Positions 20,188 to 21,348 of a stretch of DNA of 21,348 bases are shown in pieces (the first letter of the stretch is position 1; each line of letters begins with the position of its first letter). Both the position numbers and the translations under genes were made by a program. The notes under the pieces are model-generated. The model was not told the origin of the DNA. It saw only the letters and a program-made list of their open reading frames with translations, and did not search any database. This DNA is from Sporothrix humicola. Taxonomy: Eukaryota > Ascomycota > Sordariomycetes > Ophiostomatales > Ophiostomataceae. The stretch covers positions 1 to 21,348 of the forward strand of contig WNYE01000172.1 in the NCBI GenBank assembly GCA_021396245.1. Reading direction: 5' to 3'.

Positions 20188-21003
20188 TATATAAAACTAA
20201 AACTTCCTCCCAGTAACTTAAATAAAAGACTCAGTCGTTACCGATTGTTTAAAATATATAACTACATAAACTTGTATTCTTATACCTTTATCGTATACAA
20301 TTACCACCTCTTATACATATTGAGTATTATTCGACCGTTACACTTTATCACTATTTTATAAGAATAAAAACTTTTCCCTTAGCTTGATCACTTAGTAGAG
20401 ACTTTTACCTTATTTTTGGGAAGTGCCTTTGTAACATTGACCCACTTTTAACGGGGGTTATATATATATTAATTTTATTTTTTGATTTTAAAGTAAAAAT
20501 CGTACGTTTTTTATTTTAAATCGTAATAATTTAAAGTTAAAGGTTTTTTTTTTTATTGGTTATTATAAATAAACTTTTACTGATTTAAATAAAAGTAAAA
20601 AAGTATAAATAATACGTATTACCTTTTACTTTTATTTCTTTTTTTTAAAAAAAACAACAACAACTTTTTTTCTTTTCTTTTAATACTTTTACCTTTTTAA
20701 CCTTTTTATTTATTCGTTTTCTTTTTTTATTTTTTTAAGCCGGGGAAGTCTTTAAATTAATAATAAAATAGATTTAAAGGTTAGTTTTATACTAGCCGAG
20801 GACGAATCTATTAACCTTACTAAACCTTTCGTCCCCTCTTCACCTCTTTAACGGCTTTCTTTTAAAAAAAAAGTTAAATTACTCCCTTTTCACCCCGATT
20901 AGGTCCTCGATGATAATAATTCGTTTATTTATATTATTTAAAACGGATTAATTATTCGAACCCCCCTCCCTTTAACTACAAAAAGCGTTAAACGATTAAT
21001 TCG

Positions 21004-21120
21004 TGTTAATTATATTAAGTAAATTTTTATTTATTATTTTTTTATTATTTTTTTATTAATTTTTATTATTTTTATTATTTTTACTTATTATGTATTATTT
21101 ATTAACTATTAATTAATTTT
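21004..21120 (+). repeat. T/A low-complexity tract (TTATT-type)
   Basis: Irregular repeats of TTTTTATTA/TTATTTTT dominate this stretch, with almost no G or C. A similar tract occupies about 21243-21348. Both are simple sequence within the RIP block. Confidence 0.7.
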
Positions 21121-21242
21121 TAAGTGTACGTTTAATAAGGTTGAAAAATATTTAAAATTTTAATCTTTAAATTACGTCGCCTATTATAAAAAACACCACC
21201 CTGAAATAGTTTATAATAAGCCTTCGGAATTAAATTTTTTAA

Positions 21243-21348
21243 AAAGTAAGTTTTTATTTATTTTTTATTTATTTTTTTATTTTTTATTATTTTTTATTTA
21301 TTTTATTATTAAATAAATATTAATTTATTATTTTAGTCGATAATTTAC
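21243..21348 (+). repeat. T/A low-complexity tract at window end
   Basis: Runs of TTTATTTATTTTTTATT-like sequence continue nearly to the end of the window, within the right RIP-degraded block. No coding potential. Confidence 0.7.

Larger units (their letters stand above)
19540..21348. repeat. RIP-degraded AT-rich repeat DNA (right flank)
   Basis: From roughly 19540 the sequence becomes AT-saturated with abundant TpA and almost no CpA or TpG. In 20461-20580 I count no CpA, two TpG and three CpG. This matches the left flank and indicates RIP of duplicated DNA. A milder sub-segment at about 20204-20456 keeps several CpA and TpG and may be a different or younger insertion. No element family can be identified. 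The block continues off the window. Confidence 0.82.

Overview
This window looks like nuclear DNA of a filamentous ascomycete, probably a Sordariomycete. The genes have short introns (61-90 nt in or between coding exons) with GT..AG ends and CTAAC-type branch sites. Coding sequence is GC-rich, protein families are typical of moulds, and both ends are extremely AT-rich with the dinucleotide signature of repeat-induced point mutation (RIP). The genus cannot be named from sequence alone. I saw no rRNA, tRNA, CRISPR array or bacterial-type operon.

Layout: 1-771 is RIP-degraded DNA, followed by a less degraded strip (772-1170) that may hold a decayed LTR. Five protein-coding genes follow: (1) 1174-3291 minus, a HAD-type 'Swiss Army Knife' RNA-repair-like protein with an RGG tail; (2) 4329-6500 minus, an Inp1-like peroxisome inheritance protein; (3) 8465-10304 minus, a DHA2-type MFS efflux transporter with one intron; (4) 11479-13045 plus, a UsgS-like multi-pass membrane protein with two introns; (5) 13471-15954 minus, a xylulose-5-phosphate/fructose-6-phosphate phosphoketolase with a probable 5'-UTR intron. 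About 3.4 kb without a recognisable gene (16071-19440) separates gene 5 from the right-hand RIP block (about 19540-21348).

The genes look like ordinary housekeeping or accessory genes, each with its own promoter. I see no biosynthetic cluster and no functional link among them. Genes 3 and 4 share a 1.17-kb divergent promoter region. Genes 4 and 5 converge on a 0.42-kb spacer. The window is best read as a short gene island between two RIP-inactivated, probably heterochromatic, repeat blocks.

The most notable observations are: an 8-mer (GGAAGGAG) repeated ten times in the long non-coding region upstream of the phosphoketolase gene and also present upstream of two other genes; a frame-preserving, stop-free 90-nt intron that splits the catalytic HAD motif of gene 1; and paired start codons in gene 1 that predict mitochondrial and cytosolic forms. 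No clearly new multi-gene system was found.
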